Origin: a bacterium | GTDB taxonomy: Bacteria; UBP6; JAFGXH01 | Reading direction: 5' to 3' | Assembly (NCBI GenBank): GCA_027064085.1 | Contig: JAMOQH010000075.1 | Coordinates: 1 to 47,801, forward strand | DNA length: 47,801 nt | Shown: one piece after another, positions 34,829 to 44,143 of the stretch | How positions within the stretch are numbered: the stretch's first letter is position 1 | Layout of the letters: each line of letters starts with the position of its first letter | Program-made: the position numbers and the translations under genes | Notes under the pieces: generated by a model | Seen by the model: only the letters and a program-made list of their open reading frames with translations | Databases searched by the model: none | What the model was told of the DNA's origin: nothing

Positions 34829-35254
34829 ATGTTATTTTCAATGGCGAATATAATAGTAATGATGTTTCTTACTATTGCTTTAACTGCAGTAATGATGCTT
34901 ATTCCTAAGTTAATTGCTCCTAATAAGCCTAATGAAATAAAATCTGAAGTATATGAATGTGGAGAAAAACCCTTTCATGGTGCTTGGTTTAATTATAACC
35001 CAAGGTTTTATATGATTGCGGTTATCTTTATTATTTTTGATGTAGAAGTAGCTTTAACTTTTCCTATAGCAACAGTTTACAAATCTTGGTTAAAAAAAGG
35101 AAGTGGAATAATCGCATTAACTGAAATACTTGCATTTGTTTTAATATTAGGATTTGCTTTTTTGAGATTATGGAAAAAGGGAGACTTTGAATGGAATAAA
35201 GATGTTCCTAAATATGATAGCAAGAGTACAAATAAACTTAAAGAATATATATAA
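34829..35254 (+). CDS. nuoA: NADH-quinone oxidoreductase subunit A
   Basis: A 141-residue membrane subunit of complex I with three transmembrane helices. NKPNEIKSEVYECGEKP is the conserved Cys-containing loop at the quinone-access site, and RFYMIAVIFIIFDVEVALTFP is the signature second helix. The start is the ATG after TAGGAGGT; an in-frame TTG at 34808 would place the ribosome site inside the coding sequence. It is the first gene of an eleven-gene nuo operon. Confidence 0.96.
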   Translation: MLFSMANIIVMMFLTIALTAVMMLIPKLIAPNKPNEIKSEVYECGEKPFHGAWFNYNPRFYMIAVIFIIFDVEVALTFPIATVYKSWLKKGSGIIALTEILAFVLILGFAFLRLWKKGDFEWNKDVPKYDSKSTNKLKEYI

Positions 35255-35263
35255 GGAGTTGAT

Positions 35264-35767
35264 ATGAGCTTTTATCATAAGGCAGAATCAAATTTTTTAG
35301 TTACAACCCTAGATGAAGTATTAAACTATACAAGAAAGGGTTCTTTATGGTATTTATTTTTTGGACTGGCTTGTTGTGCTATTGAGATGATGCAAGCTGG
35401 AGGCCCAAGAACTGACCTTGATAGATTTGGAGTTGTATTTAGGGCTACACCTCGTCAAGCAGACTTTATTTTCATTGCAGGTACACCTACAATAAAAATG
35501 GCAGACAGAATCAAAAGATTATGGGATCAAATGCCTTACCCTAAATATGCAATATCTATGGGTAGCTGTTCTAATACAGGTGGTTTATTCCAAAAAGGAT
35601 ACTCGGTATTAAATGGTATTGATAAAATACTTCCAATAGATGTATATGTTCCAGGATGCCCGCCAAGACCAGAAGCATTAACAGAAGCGATATTAATATT
35701 AAGAGAAAAAGTACAAAAAGAAAAGTTCTTAAGAAAGGAAGAAAGTGAATTAATAGAGGAAGCATAA
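35264..35767 (+). CDS. nuoB: NADH-quinone oxidoreductase subunit B
   Basis: A 167-residue peripheral-arm subunit that binds cluster N2, the last [4Fe-4S] before quinone. The ligands are the tandem Cys in FGLACCAIEMM (C37, C38), C102 in MGSCSNTGG and C132 in VPGCPPRPEA. Length is normal. AAGGAG precedes the ATG and the stop overlaps the nuoC start by one base (TAATG). Confidence 0.97.
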   Translation: MSFYHKAESNFLVTTLDEVLNYTRKGSLWYLFFGLACCAIEMMQAGGPRTDLDRFGVVFRATPRQADFIFIAGTPTIKMADRIKRLWDQMPYPKYAISMGSCSNTGGLFQKGYSVLNGIDKILPIDVYVPGCPPRPEALTEAILILREKVQKEKFLRKEESELIEEA

Positions 35768-36288
35768 TGAAACCATCAGAATTATTAAATGTTATTGAAG
35801 CTGAGTTTGGTGATTTTATTTTAGAAAGTTCAGACCAAGGCTTTGATCCATATATTGTTGTAGAACCAGATGCCTTAAGAGATGTTTCATTTTTTTTAAG
35901 AGATGATGAAAGAATGAAGTTTGATTTCTTAAGAACTTCTCTGGGTACAGATAAAATTGATTTTATTGAAAGCTTGTTTGTTCTTTACTCATACGAACTT
36001 AAACATCAATTAATCGTCAAAGTTGAACTTAGCCACAAAAATCCAGAAGTAGATACCGTTTCAGATATCTGGAAAGCTGCAAATTGGTATGAAAGAGAAT
36101 CCTATGACTTACTTGGAATAAATTATAAAGATCATCCAGACTTAAGAAGATTAATGATGCCTCATGATTGGGTTGGACATCCTTTACTAAAGGACTATAA
36201 GTCACCCAAGAAATATCACGGTATGGATTTATACAGATTTAATCCTGTTTTAAAAGTTACTAAAAAGAAAGCTAAGAAAAAAAAATAA
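35767..36288 (+). CDS. nuoC: NADH-quinone oxidoreductase subunit C
   Basis: A 173-residue 30-kDa-type subunit, separate from NuoD. The family motif is present as WKAANWYERESYDLLGINYK followed by HPDLRRLMMPHDWVGHPL. It helps hold the quinone module together and has no cofactor. The end is a Lys run (KVTKKKAKKKK). It is coupled to nuoB by a one-base overlap and followed by nuoD after 11 bases. Confidence 0.96.
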   Translation: MKPSELLNVIEAEFGDFILESSDQGFDPYIVVEPDALRDVSFFLRDDERMKFDFLRTSLGTDKIDFIESLFVLYSYELKHQLIVKVELSHKNPEVDTVSDIWKAANWYERESYDLLGINYKDHPDLRRLMMPHDWVGHPLLKDYKSPKKYHGMDLYRFNPVLKVTKKKAKKKK

Positions 36289-36299
36289 GGGAGACTTAA

Positions 36300-37445
36300 A
36301 TGAGTAACATAACAGAAAAAGAAGTATTTTTTGATGAGATGACCTTAAATATGGGGCCTCACCATCCATCTACTCATGGAGTTTTAAGATTTGTATTAAA
36401 AACTGATGGAGAAATATTAAAAACAGCAATTCCTGATGTAGGCTTTTTACATAGATCTATTGAAAAGATTGCAGAAAGCTTACCATATCCTCAATTTTTT
36501 CCATATACAGATAGAGTAGATTACTTGGCAGCAATGAATGCTAATCATGCCTATGCTGTAGCTGTGGAAAAACTACTAGGAATTGAAGTTCCTGAAAGAG
36601 CTGAATACATTAGAGTTCTTGTTGCAGAAATGAACAGAATTGCAAGTCATATGGTTGGAGTAGGATCTTTAGCATCAGATTTAGGTGCGTTTACACCATT
36701 CTTATTTAATCTAAGAGATAGGGAGTATCTCTATGATTACTTAGAAGAAATGTGTGGAGCAAGATTAACATACAACTATCTTTCTATAGGTGGAGTTCAC
36801 AGGGATTTAAAACAGGAAACAGCAGATAAAATATTAAAATTTGTTGAACAAGGAATAAAAAATCTTGATGAATTTAATAGGCTTATTGCCTACAATAAAA
36901 TCTTTCTAAGAAGATTAGCGGGTGTTGCAGTTGTTAATAAAAAAACTTGTATTGAATATGGTATCGTTGGACCAAATTTAAGAGCGGCAGGACTTAAATA
37001 TGATGTAAGAAAGGACCAGCCTTATTCTATTTATGATAAACTTGATTTTGATATTCCTGTTGGGGAAGCTTATGCTGCATCAGATGGAGGCGTAATAGGC
37101 GATGCCTATGATAGATTCATGGTAAGAATCAAAGAAATGGAACAATCATATAAAATTATTAAACAAGTCCTTAAAGAAATACCAGAAGGCGAAATTCAAG
37201 CAAAAGTTCCAAGAAAATTAAAACCTCCTGTTGGGGATATTTATGTTCCAACTGAATCAGCAAGGGGTGAAATGGGATATTATATATTTAGTGATGGTAC
37301 GGATAAACCATGGAGACTAAAAATTAGAACTGGTTCATTTTCTGCAATGAGTGCATTTGAAGAAATATCTAATGGTTACTTTATTGCAGATTTAGTTTCA
37401 GCAATTGGTTCTTTTGACATTGTTGCTCCTGAAGTTGATAGGTAG
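36300..37445 (+). CDS. nuoD: NADH-quinone oxidoreductase subunit D
   Basis: A 381-residue 49-kDa-type subunit that forms the quinone-binding cavity with NuoB. The N-terminal MGPHHPSTHGVLRF carries the His loop at the quinone head group, and the conserved Tyr lies in NHAYAVAVEKLLG or nearby. FLHRSIEK and IGSFDIVAPEVDR complete the family pattern. The C-terminus ends in VDR, as usual. AGGGAG precedes the ATG. Confidence 0.97.
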   Translation: MSNITEKEVFFDEMTLNMGPHHPSTHGVLRFVLKTDGEILKTAIPDVGFLHRSIEKIAESLPYPQFFPYTDRVDYLAAMNANHAYAVAVEKLLGIEVPERAEYIRVLVAEMNRIASHMVGVGSLASDLGAFTPFLFNLRDREYLYDYLEEMCGARLTYNYLSIGGVHRDLKQETADKILKFVEQGIKNLDEFNRLIAYNKIFLRRLAGVAVVNKKTCIEYGIVGPNLRAAGLKYDVRKDQPYSIYDKLDFDIPVGEAYAASDGGVIGDAYDRFMVRIKEMEQSYKIIKQVLKEIPEGEIQAKVPRKLKPPVGDIYVPTESARGEMGYYIFSDGTDKPWRLKIRTGSFSAMSAFEEISNGYFIADLVSAIGSFDIVAPEVDR

Positions 37446-37448
37446 GTT

Positions 37449-38648
37449 ATGGAAAGTATTACAAATTCATTAATTCAAAGCTGGGGGATAACAAGTAGCA
37501 CTGGAGCTCAATTAGTTTCATTACTTGTAATGCTTGCTTTCTCCGCTGTTGTTCTTATACCTTTTTTCTTGCCATTTGCAGGAATTACCTCTTGGCTGGA
37601 AAGAAGAATCGCAGGAAGAATGCAATCAAGAGTTGGGCCAAATATAAATGGTCCTCAAGGTTTTTTACAGTGGATTGCAGATGGTGTTAAGGCTATGGAA
37701 AAAGAAGATTTAATGCCTGATGATGCAGACAAACCTCTTTTTAAGGTAGCTCCATATTTTGTATTTATGGGTGTAGGAGCAACATTAGTTGCGATTCCAT
37801 TCTCAGAATACTTGGTTTTATCAGATTTAAATGTTGGTATTTTTTACATCATATCGGTAACATCATTTGTTACAGTTGGTATTTTACTAGCAGGTTGGTC
37901 ATCAAATAATAAATGGTCATTAATTGGTGGAGTTAGATCTGCATCACAAATGATTTCATATGAAATCCCTACTGCATTATCTATTTTAACTGTAGTTTTA
38001 CTTACAGGTTCATTAAGCATGCAAGACATTGTCAAAGCACAAGGATTTTGGCCTTGGCAATGGCATATATCAAATAATCCATTTATGATAGTTATGTTTT
38101 TTATATTTTTTATATCTGCATTAGCAGAAGGCTCTAGAACTCCTTTTGACTTACCAGAAGCTGAATCAGAACTAGTATCAGGTTATAACACAGAATACTC
38201 AGGTATTAGATTTGCAATGTTCTTTTTAGCTGAATGGGGAAACCTATTCGTAATTGGAGCAATGACCACTGTTTTATTTTTAGGTGGTTGGCAAGCTCCA
38301 GTAGCATTACAGGGTTCAATATGGAATACTCCTGTTCAGTTCATAATATTTATGACTAAAATGTCTGCAGTAGTTTTTATTGTAATTCAATTAAGATGGA
38401 CACTCCCTAGAGTTAGAGTTGATCAACTTATGATTATTTGTTGGCATTATTTTGTACCTCTTTCCTTGCTATCAATCTTAGCAGTTACTATTTGGATGGC
38501 ACTCTCTTATGGGCATTCAGCATTAGAATTAGGCATGAGTATCTTTAGTGCTGCTATTTGGTTATATTTTGTATTTTTAGTTCTTTTTAGAGCGGTTAGA
38601 AACTTCAAAAAAACCAATGCTAAACTTAATTTAAACTTTTTGGAGTAG
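37449..38648 (+). CDS. nuoH: NADH-quinone oxidoreductase subunit H
   Basis: A 399-residue, about eight-helix membrane subunit linking the quinone cavity to the proton pumps. Signatures are ERRIAGRMQSRVGPN, then LQWIADGVKAMEKED and AEGSRTPFDLPEAESELVSG, which holds the conserved acidic residues of the E-channel. It is longer than the E. coli protein, with an extra loop (IVKAQGFWPWQWHISNN). nuoE, nuoF and nuoG, which usually sit between nuoD and nuoH, are missing; only three bases separate the two genes. Confidence 0.96.
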   Translation: MESITNSLIQSWGITSSTGAQLVSLLVMLAFSAVVLIPFFLPFAGITSWLERRIAGRMQSRVGPNINGPQGFLQWIADGVKAMEKEDLMPDDADKPLFKVAPYFVFMGVGATLVAIPFSEYLVLSDLNVGIFYIISVTSFVTVGILLAGWSSNNKWSLIGGVRSASQMISYEIPTALSILTVVLLTGSLSMQDIVKAQGFWPWQWHISNNPFMIVMFFIFFISALAEGSRTPFDLPEAESELVSGYNTEYSGIRFAMFFLAEWGNLFVIGAMTTVLFLGGWQAPVALQGSIWNTPVQFIIFMTKMSAVVFIVIQLRWTLPRVRVDQLMIICWHYFVPLSLLSILAVTIWMALSYGHSALELGMSIFSAAIWLYFVFLVLFRAVRNFKKTNAKLNLNFLE

Positions 38649-38651
38649 ATA

Positions 38652-39527
38652 ATGGGGTTTAAATCATATATTAAAAATATTAAAGAAACATTAGATTCTA
38701 CCTTCGAAGGAATGGGAATAACTCTTAGTAATCTAGCTAAAAGACCAGTTACTTTTGATTATCATTCTTATGGAGACCCTAAAAGGATGCCAAAATCTTT
38801 AGCAAAAGCGGGTTTAAAGGATTACAAAGATACTATTTCTGAAGGCTACAGAGGAATACTAGAAGTAGATATTGATACTTGTACTGGTTGTGGTTTATGT
38901 GAAAGAGCTTGTCCGATTGATGTTATTACTATTGAAAAAGGTAAAAATGAAGACAAGAGGATTGTAGTTGAAAGATTTGCAATTGATAATGCAAGATGTA
39001 TGTTTTGCGGACTTTGTTCCATTCCATGTCCAACTGGTTCAATTATGCACACAAAAGAATTTGAAGCATCAAATTATTATGTCGAAAATCTTCTTTTTGA
39101 ATGGGCAGACGAAGATGGTTACATTGCGTATAATGCTAAAAAAGATGGAGAAAGAGAGAGGGCTGAATTAGGTTCAAAGATAAAAGATAAACTAATAGGA
39201 GCAACAATTGTTCCTAAAGAATTTTATCCTAAAAAGGCAAAAGCTCCAAAACCTGAAAAAGTTAAGCTTAAATCACCTCCCGTTATGTTTGGTAATAGAA
39301 AAACAAGAAAGCCCGTTGAAGAAGAGGAGATAGTTGAAAAGAAAAAAGAAGATATAAAAAAAGAGATAAATAAATCTTCTGATAAAACAAATAGTAAGAA
39401 CGAGGCTGTGCCTCGTCCTAAAAGTGGAGAAAACAAAAAAGAAAAAGTAATTGAAACTAAAGTTGAAGTTAAAGCAGAGACAAAGGAAGATATTACTGAA
39501 ACTAAAGATAATAATCCTAAGGAATAG
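38652..39527 (+). CDS. nuoI: NADH-quinone oxidoreductase subunit I with long charged C-terminal extension
   Basis: A 291-residue subunit carrying clusters N6a and N6b, bound by CTGCGLCERACP (C77, C80, C83, C87) and CMFCGLCSIPCP (C116, C119, C122, C126). The first 190 residues match the family's full length. The remaining 100 or so are low-complexity Lys/Glu/Pro (KAKAPKPEKVKLKSP, VEEEEIVEKKKEDIKKE), predicted disordered and not part of standard NuoI. The frame is continuous to the stop and nuoJ follows after nine bases, so this is a true extension, not a misassembly sign. Confidence 0.95.
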   Translation: MGFKSYIKNIKETLDSTFEGMGITLSNLAKRPVTFDYHSYGDPKRMPKSLAKAGLKDYKDTISEGYRGILEVDIDTCTGCGLCERACPIDVITIEKGKNEDKRIVVERFAIDNARCMFCGLCSIPCPTGSIMHTKEFEASNYYVENLLFEWADEDGYIAYNAKKDGERERAELGSKIKDKLIGATIVPKEFYPKKAKAPKPEKVKLKSPPVMFGNRKTRKPVEEEEIVEKKKEDIKKEINKSSDKTNSKNEAVPRPKSGENKKEKVIETKVEVKAETKEDITETKDNNPKE

Positions 39528-39536
39528 GAGTTTCGT

Positions 39537-40043
39537 ATGATAGTTGTTTTACTATTTTATTTTTTGGCTTTAATTACTGTACTTGGAGCACTAGTTACAG
39601 CCTTTTCTAAAAACATTGTGCATTCAGCATTTGGCCTAATGGCTTCTATGGTAGGAGTAGCAGGTCTTTATGGATATATGAGTGCAGATTTTCTAGCAAT
39701 TGTTCAGTTAATTGTTTATGTTGGTGGAATTGTAGTATTAATTCTCTTTGCAGTTATGTTTACAGGTGATATTAGAGAAGTTAAATCTTCAAATAAGACT
39801 GTTAATTTACTTTGGGCTACTCCTTTTATTGCTGCTTTAATTGGTATAATTATAGGTGCCGAAGGTAAAGTTAATTTTGTAAGCAAAACAACCAAGTTGC
39901 ATAATACCCCAACAACAAAAATGATTGGTGATAGTTTGTTGAGTGATTATGTACTTCCATTTGAAGTTGTTTCCGTTTTATTACTTGCTGTACTTTTAGG
40001 TGCTGTACATGTAGCAAGAAAATATAAAACAGATGAGCGTTAG
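39537..40043 (+). CDS. nuoJ: NADH-quinone oxidoreductase subunit J
   Basis: A 168-residue membrane subunit with five helices. The conserved third-helix motif is IVQLIVYVGGIVVLILFAVMF, which includes the pi-bulge segment. It joins NuoA, NuoK and NuoH in the proximal membrane arm. AGGAG precedes the ATG. Confidence 0.94.
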   Translation: MIVVLLFYFLALITVLGALVTAFSKNIVHSAFGLMASMVGVAGLYGYMSADFLAIVQLIVYVGGIVVLILFAVMFTGDIREVKSSNKTVNLLWATPFIAALIGIIIGAEGKVNFVSKTTKLHNTPTTKMIGDSLLSDYVLPFEVVSVLLLAVLLGAVHVARKYKTDER

Positions 40044-40051
40044 GAGGAATA

Positions 40052-40363
40052 ATGTCAGCAATAGGTCTTAATCATTTTTTAATTTTGGCTACAACTTTGT
40101 TTGGGCTAGGAATATTTATTATTTCAACTAGAAAAAATGTTATCGCAATATTAATGGGTATTGAATTAGTATTAAATTCTGCAAACATTAATTTTGTTGC
40201 ATTTAGTAGATATTCAAATGGTAATATCGATGGGCATATATTTTCTATATTTGTGATAATTTTAGCAGCAGCAGAAACTGTTGTTGGAATGGCAATTGTT
40301 TTAATGCTTTTTAGGCGTTATAAGCATGTAAATGCTACTGATCTTGATAATTTAAAGCAGTAA
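40052..40363 (+). CDS. nuoK: NADH-quinone oxidoreductase subunit K
   Basis: A 103-residue three-helix subunit of MrpC ancestry. It has the conserved Glu in ILMGIELVLNSANINFVAF and a second acidic site in AAAETVVGMAIVLMLFRR, both part of the proton path. Length is typical. GAGGA lies just before the ATG. Confidence 0.95.
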   Translation: MSAIGLNHFLILATTLFGLGIFIISTRKNVIAILMGIELVLNSANINFVAFSRYSNGNIDGHIFSIFVIILAAAETVVGMAIVLMLFRRYKHVNATDLDNLKQ

Positions 40364-40376
40364 GAGGTAATTTAGT

Positions 40377-42551
40377 ATGGCTAAATATCTATTTTTAATT
40401 CCACTTTTCCCACTTATTGGAGCAGTATTCAATGCTTTATTTGGATATAGCATACATAAGAAAAAGGGAGAGAAACCTATCCATTGGCTAGCAATATTGA
40501 TGCCTGTTGCATCTTTTGTTGTTGCTGTTATGGTTTTTGTAAATCTGGCTTCACAGTCTGGCGAACACAAATTATTAACTAATCATCTTTTTGAAATGGT
40601 TAATATTGAATTTGTAAAAATTAATATGGCATTTGCAGTAGACCAATTATCTGCCGTTATGATTTTGATTGTAACAGGTGTTGGTTCATTGATTCATATT
40701 TATGCAGTTGGCTACATGCATGGAGATGAATCATATTGGAGATTTTTTAGTTATCTAAATATATTCTTATTTGCAATGCTCCTTCTTGTTATGGGCGACA
40801 ATTTAATTGTTATGTTTTTTGGATGGGAAGGTGTTGGATTTGCTTCATATGCATTAATTGGTTTTTGGTATAAAGATGTTAATAATGCTAGTGCAGGAAT
40901 GAAAGCATTCATTGTTAACAGAATCGGTGATTTTGGCTTTCTAGTTGGATTTTTCCTATTATTCTGGGGATTATCCGGTGCCTGGACAGAAGTCGGTCAT
41001 CATTATGTTATGGGAGAAGAACATTTTACCATTACTTTTACTGAACTTCATAAATTATTTGCAAATGAAGAATTTGTAAATGCTTTTAAAGCCAAAACAT
41101 TTATGGGCGTTTCTTTGGCAACTTTGGTTCCACTTCTTCTATTTGTTGGAGCAACTGGTAAAAGTGCTCAAATACCTTTATATGTATGGCTTCCTGATGC
41201 TATGGCTGGCCCTACTCCAGTAAGTGCATTAATACATGCTGCAACTATGGTTACTAGTGGTGTTTATATGATTTCAAGATTGAATTTTTTGTTTTCAATA
41301 TCTCCATGGGTAATGGTTGTAATTACTGGTATAGGTGCATTAACGGCTCTCTTTGCGGCAAGTATTGCTTTAGTACAAAGAGATATTAAAAAAGTTCTTG
41401 CTTACTCAACGGTTTCACAATTAGGTTATATGTTTATAGCGGTTGGAACCGGAGCTTATTGGGCTGGCATATTTCATGTTATGACACATGCATTTTTTAA
41501 AGCATTGTTATTCATGGGAGCAGGTTCTGTAATTATGGGGATGCACCATGAACAAGACATGTTTTATATGGGTGGACTAAGAAAGAAAATGCCTAAAACA
41601 CATATGACAATGCTTCTTGCAACAATATCTATTGCTGGGCTACCTGGTTTAGCAGGTTTCTTTAGTAAAGATGAAATTTTATGGAAAGCATTCGCAACAG
41701 AAAATCAGGCAATTTCTTGGTGGCCTTATTTAGTATGGGGTATGGGAGCATTAGCCGCTTTATTTACATCATTTTATATGTTTAGATTATATTTTATGAC
41801 ATTTAGTGGTGAAAATAGAGCAGACAGGATTCCAGTAACAACACATCATGGAGACGATGAACATCATGGACATCATGAAATTAAAGAAAGTCCATCATCT
41901 GTTACTATTCCATTAATGATATTAGCTTTCTTAGCAACTTTTGCGGGCTATATTGGAATGCCACATTTATTTCATGCACTTCCTAACTACCTAGAACACT
42001 GGTTGGAGCCTGTATTTGAAACATCAACAGAACATATTCATTTAAGACATGGACTAGAACATTCTTTAGGTTTAGAATGGGGCTTAATGACAGTTTCTAT
42101 TGTATTAGCTTTTGTTGGATTTTTTGTAGCAAAAAGATTTTATAATAATAATCCTCTTATTGAGGATGATCCAAATAATATACCTGCAAAACTTAAAAAG
42201 AAATTTGCTATGTTTCATGAAATTCTATTTCAAAAGTATTTTGTGGATGAACTATACTTTTTCTTTGTAGTTAATAATCTTCTAAGATTAAACAATTTGT
42301 TATCATGGTTTGATGGTAAAATTATTGATGGAATAGTAAATAATGTTGCCTTAGTTGTTAAAATATTTACATTTTTTGCTGGTGCAATAGATAAATATAT
42401 CGTAGATGGAATGGTAAAAGGTGTAGGAAATATAGTTTTTACTTTAAATAGAAGAGTTGCTGCATTGCAGACTGGTCGTATTCAAACTTATGTTATAGGA
42501 ATGTCTGCAGGCTTGGTTTTAATTATAATTATTAGATATATATTATTATAA
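40377..42551 (+). CDS. nuoL: NADH-quinone oxidoreductase subunit L
   Basis: A 724-residue antiporter-like pump subunit. The conserved Glu is in FFGWEGVGFASYALIGFWY, and the Lys/His region is GKSAQIPLYVWLPDAMAGPT with SALIHAATMVTSG. The C-terminal part beyond about residue 560 includes the long lateral helix that clamps the membrane arm. A His-rich cytoplasmic loop (HHGDDEHHGHHE, near 490) could bind metal but is common in bacterial NuoL. AGAGG lies upstream of the ATG. Confidence 0.97.
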   Translation: MAKYLFLIPLFPLIGAVFNALFGYSIHKKKGEKPIHWLAILMPVASFVVAVMVFVNLASQSGEHKLLTNHLFEMVNIEFVKINMAFAVDQLSAVMILIVTGVGSLIHIYAVGYMHGDESYWRFFSYLNIFLFAMLLLVMGDNLIVMFFGWEGVGFASYALIGFWYKDVNNASAGMKAFIVNRIGDFGFLVGFFLLFWGLSGAWTEVGHHYVMGEEHFTITFTELHKLFANEEFVNAFKAKTFMGVSLATLVPLLLFVGATGKSAQIPLYVWLPDAMAGPTPVSALIHAATMVTSGVYMISRLNFLFSISPWVMVVITGIGALTALFAASIALVQRDIKKVLAYSTVSQLGYMFIAVGTGAYWAGIFHVMTHAFFKALLFMGAGSVIMGMHHEQDMFYMGGLRKKMPKTHMTMLLATISIAGLPGLAGFFSKDEILWKAFATENQAISWWPYLVWGMGALAALFTSFYMFRLYFMTFSGENRADRIPVTTHHGDDEHHGHHEIKESPSSVTIPLMILAFLATFAGYIGMPHLFHALPNYLEHWLEPVFETSTEHIHLRHGLEHSLGLEWGLMTVSIVLAFVGFFVAKRFYNNNPLIEDDPNNIPAKLKKKFAMFHEILFQKYFVDELYFFFVVNNLLRLNNLLSWFDGKIIDGIVNNVALVVKIFTFFAGAIDKYIVDGMVKGVGNIVFTLNRRVAALQTGRIQTYVIGMSAGLVLIIIIRYILL

Positions 42552-42557
42552 GAGGAG

Positions 42558-44132
42558 ATGATGAGTAGTTACATTTTATCATTAATGACATTTATACCAC
42601 TATTTGCAGGTATAATAATCGCAAGCCTTGCTATTTTTTCTAAAAAGAAAGAATCTGAAGAAGAGCAAGACTCACTAGATGGCTTAATTAAATGGATTGC
42701 ACTTGGAGTTACATTAATCTCCTTCGGATTTGCGATTTGGGCTTATTTTAAATACGATCCAACTAAAGTGTTTGATTTAAATGCAAAAAATGCAAATATG
42801 CAATTAACTGAACACTATTACTGGATTAGATCTTTTCATATTACTTACTATGTAGGAATTGATGGTTTATCTGTTCTAATGCTTTTATTAACTGGTTTTG
42901 TCTCAGTTGTTGGAGTACTTGCTTCTTGGAATATTAAAAAGAAAGTAAAAGGTTATTATGCATTGTATTTAATCTTAATTGCGGCAATGTATGGAGTTTT
43001 TATTGCTTTAGATTTTTTCTTATTTTATGTATTCTGGGAATTAATGCTTTTACCTATGTATTTTTTAATAGGTATTTGGGGTGGTCCAAGAAAAGAATAT
43101 GCGGCAATAAAGTTCTTTATCTACACCTTAATTGGTAGCTTATTTATGTTACTTGCAATAATTGCATTATACTATAATTTACCAGCGGGACAACACACAT
43201 TTAATATTATTGATATGATAAAGCATGCTGATCATTATGCAAGTATTAAAATATTAGGGCTTCCTTTTGATAAAGTGGTATGGCTTGCATTATTTTTTGG
43301 ATTTGCAGTTAAAATCCCAATGTTTCCATTTCACACATGGTTACCTGATGCTCATGTTCAAGCACCAACACCAATTTCTATTATTTTGGCAGGTGTTTTA
43401 TTAAAAATGGGTACTTATGGTATCTTGAGAGTAAACTATACTATCTTTCCACATGCAACAATGTGGGCCGCAACCGGAATCGCAGTATTTGGAGTTATAA
43501 ATATTGTTTATGGAGCAATGGTTGCCATGGCTCAGAGAGACTTAAAGAAAATGATTGCATATTCTTCTGTTTCTCATATGGGTTATGTTATGTTGGGGAT
43601 GGCTGGTATGACAGCAGCTGCAATGAACGGAGCTGTATTACAAATGTTTTCTCATGGTATTATAACAGCAATGTTATTTATGTTAGTTGGTGTAATTTAC
43701 GAAAGAGCACATCATAGGGTTATAGATAATTTTGGTGGTATTGCTCAATTAATGCCTATTTATGCTGCTTTTGCTGGTATTGCATGGTTTGCAGCATTAG
43801 GTCTTCCTGGATTTTCAGGATTTATTGCAGAAGCATTAGTATTTTTAGGTTCTTTTAAAAACTTACAACCTTATGTTATTATTGCAGCATTATCAGTTAT
43901 CTTAACAGCAGGATACATGCTTTGGTCATACCAAAGAGTATTCTTTGGTCCAATAAAAGAAGATATGGCCGCTAAATATCATTATCGTTCATTTAAAGAT
44001 TTATCAATTAGAGAATTAATAATATTAGCACCTTTAGCGATAACAGCTATTATAGTTGGTTTTTATCCAAAAATAGTTTTATCTATGATGGATGGAACAT
44101 TAAGTGCTCTTGTTAATTATGTAACAAAGTAG
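42558..44132 (+). CDS. nuoM: NADH-quinone oxidoreductase subunit M
   Basis: A 524-residue antiporter-like pump subunit. The key Glu is in FYVFWELMLLPMYFLIGIWG; the Lys/His motifs are KIPMFPFHTWLPDAHVQAPT and SHMGYVMLG. The adjacent ATG at 42561 (second codon) is the likelier start, since the first ATG touches the GAGGAG ribosome site. It is in the usual place between nuoL and nuoN. Confidence 0.97.
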   Translation: MMSSYILSLMTFIPLFAGIIIASLAIFSKKKESEEEQDSLDGLIKWIALGVTLISFGFAIWAYFKYDPTKVFDLNAKNANMQLTEHYYWIRSFHITYYVGIDGLSVLMLLLTGFVSVVGVLASWNIKKKVKGYYALYLILIAAMYGVFIALDFFLFYVFWELMLLPMYFLIGIWGGPRKEYAAIKFFIYTLIGSLFMLLAIIALYYNLPAGQHTFNIIDMIKHADHYASIKILGLPFDKVVWLALFFGFAVKIPMFPFHTWLPDAHVQAPTPISIILAGVLLKMGTYGILRVNYTIFPHATMWAATGIAVFGVINIVYGAMVAMAQRDLKKMIAYSSVSHMGYVMLGMAGMTAAAMNGAVLQMFSHGIITAMLFMLVGVIYERAHHRVIDNFGGIAQLMPIYAAFAGIAWFAALGLPGFSGFIAEALVFLGSFKNLQPYVIIAALSVILTAGYMLWSYQRVFFGPIKEDMAAKYHYRSFKDLSIRELIILAPLAITAIIVGFYPKIVLSMMDGTLSALVNYVTK

Positions 44133-44143
44133 GAGGATAGGTA

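Noticed and set aside
41845-41885. His-rich loop of NuoL as a new metal sensor
   Set aside because: Similar His-rich loops occur in many bacterial NuoL proteins; nothing here sets it apart.
43463-43717. Shifted-frame reading within nuoM
   Set aside because: It overlaps a well-conserved pump gene in full and has no independent start signal.
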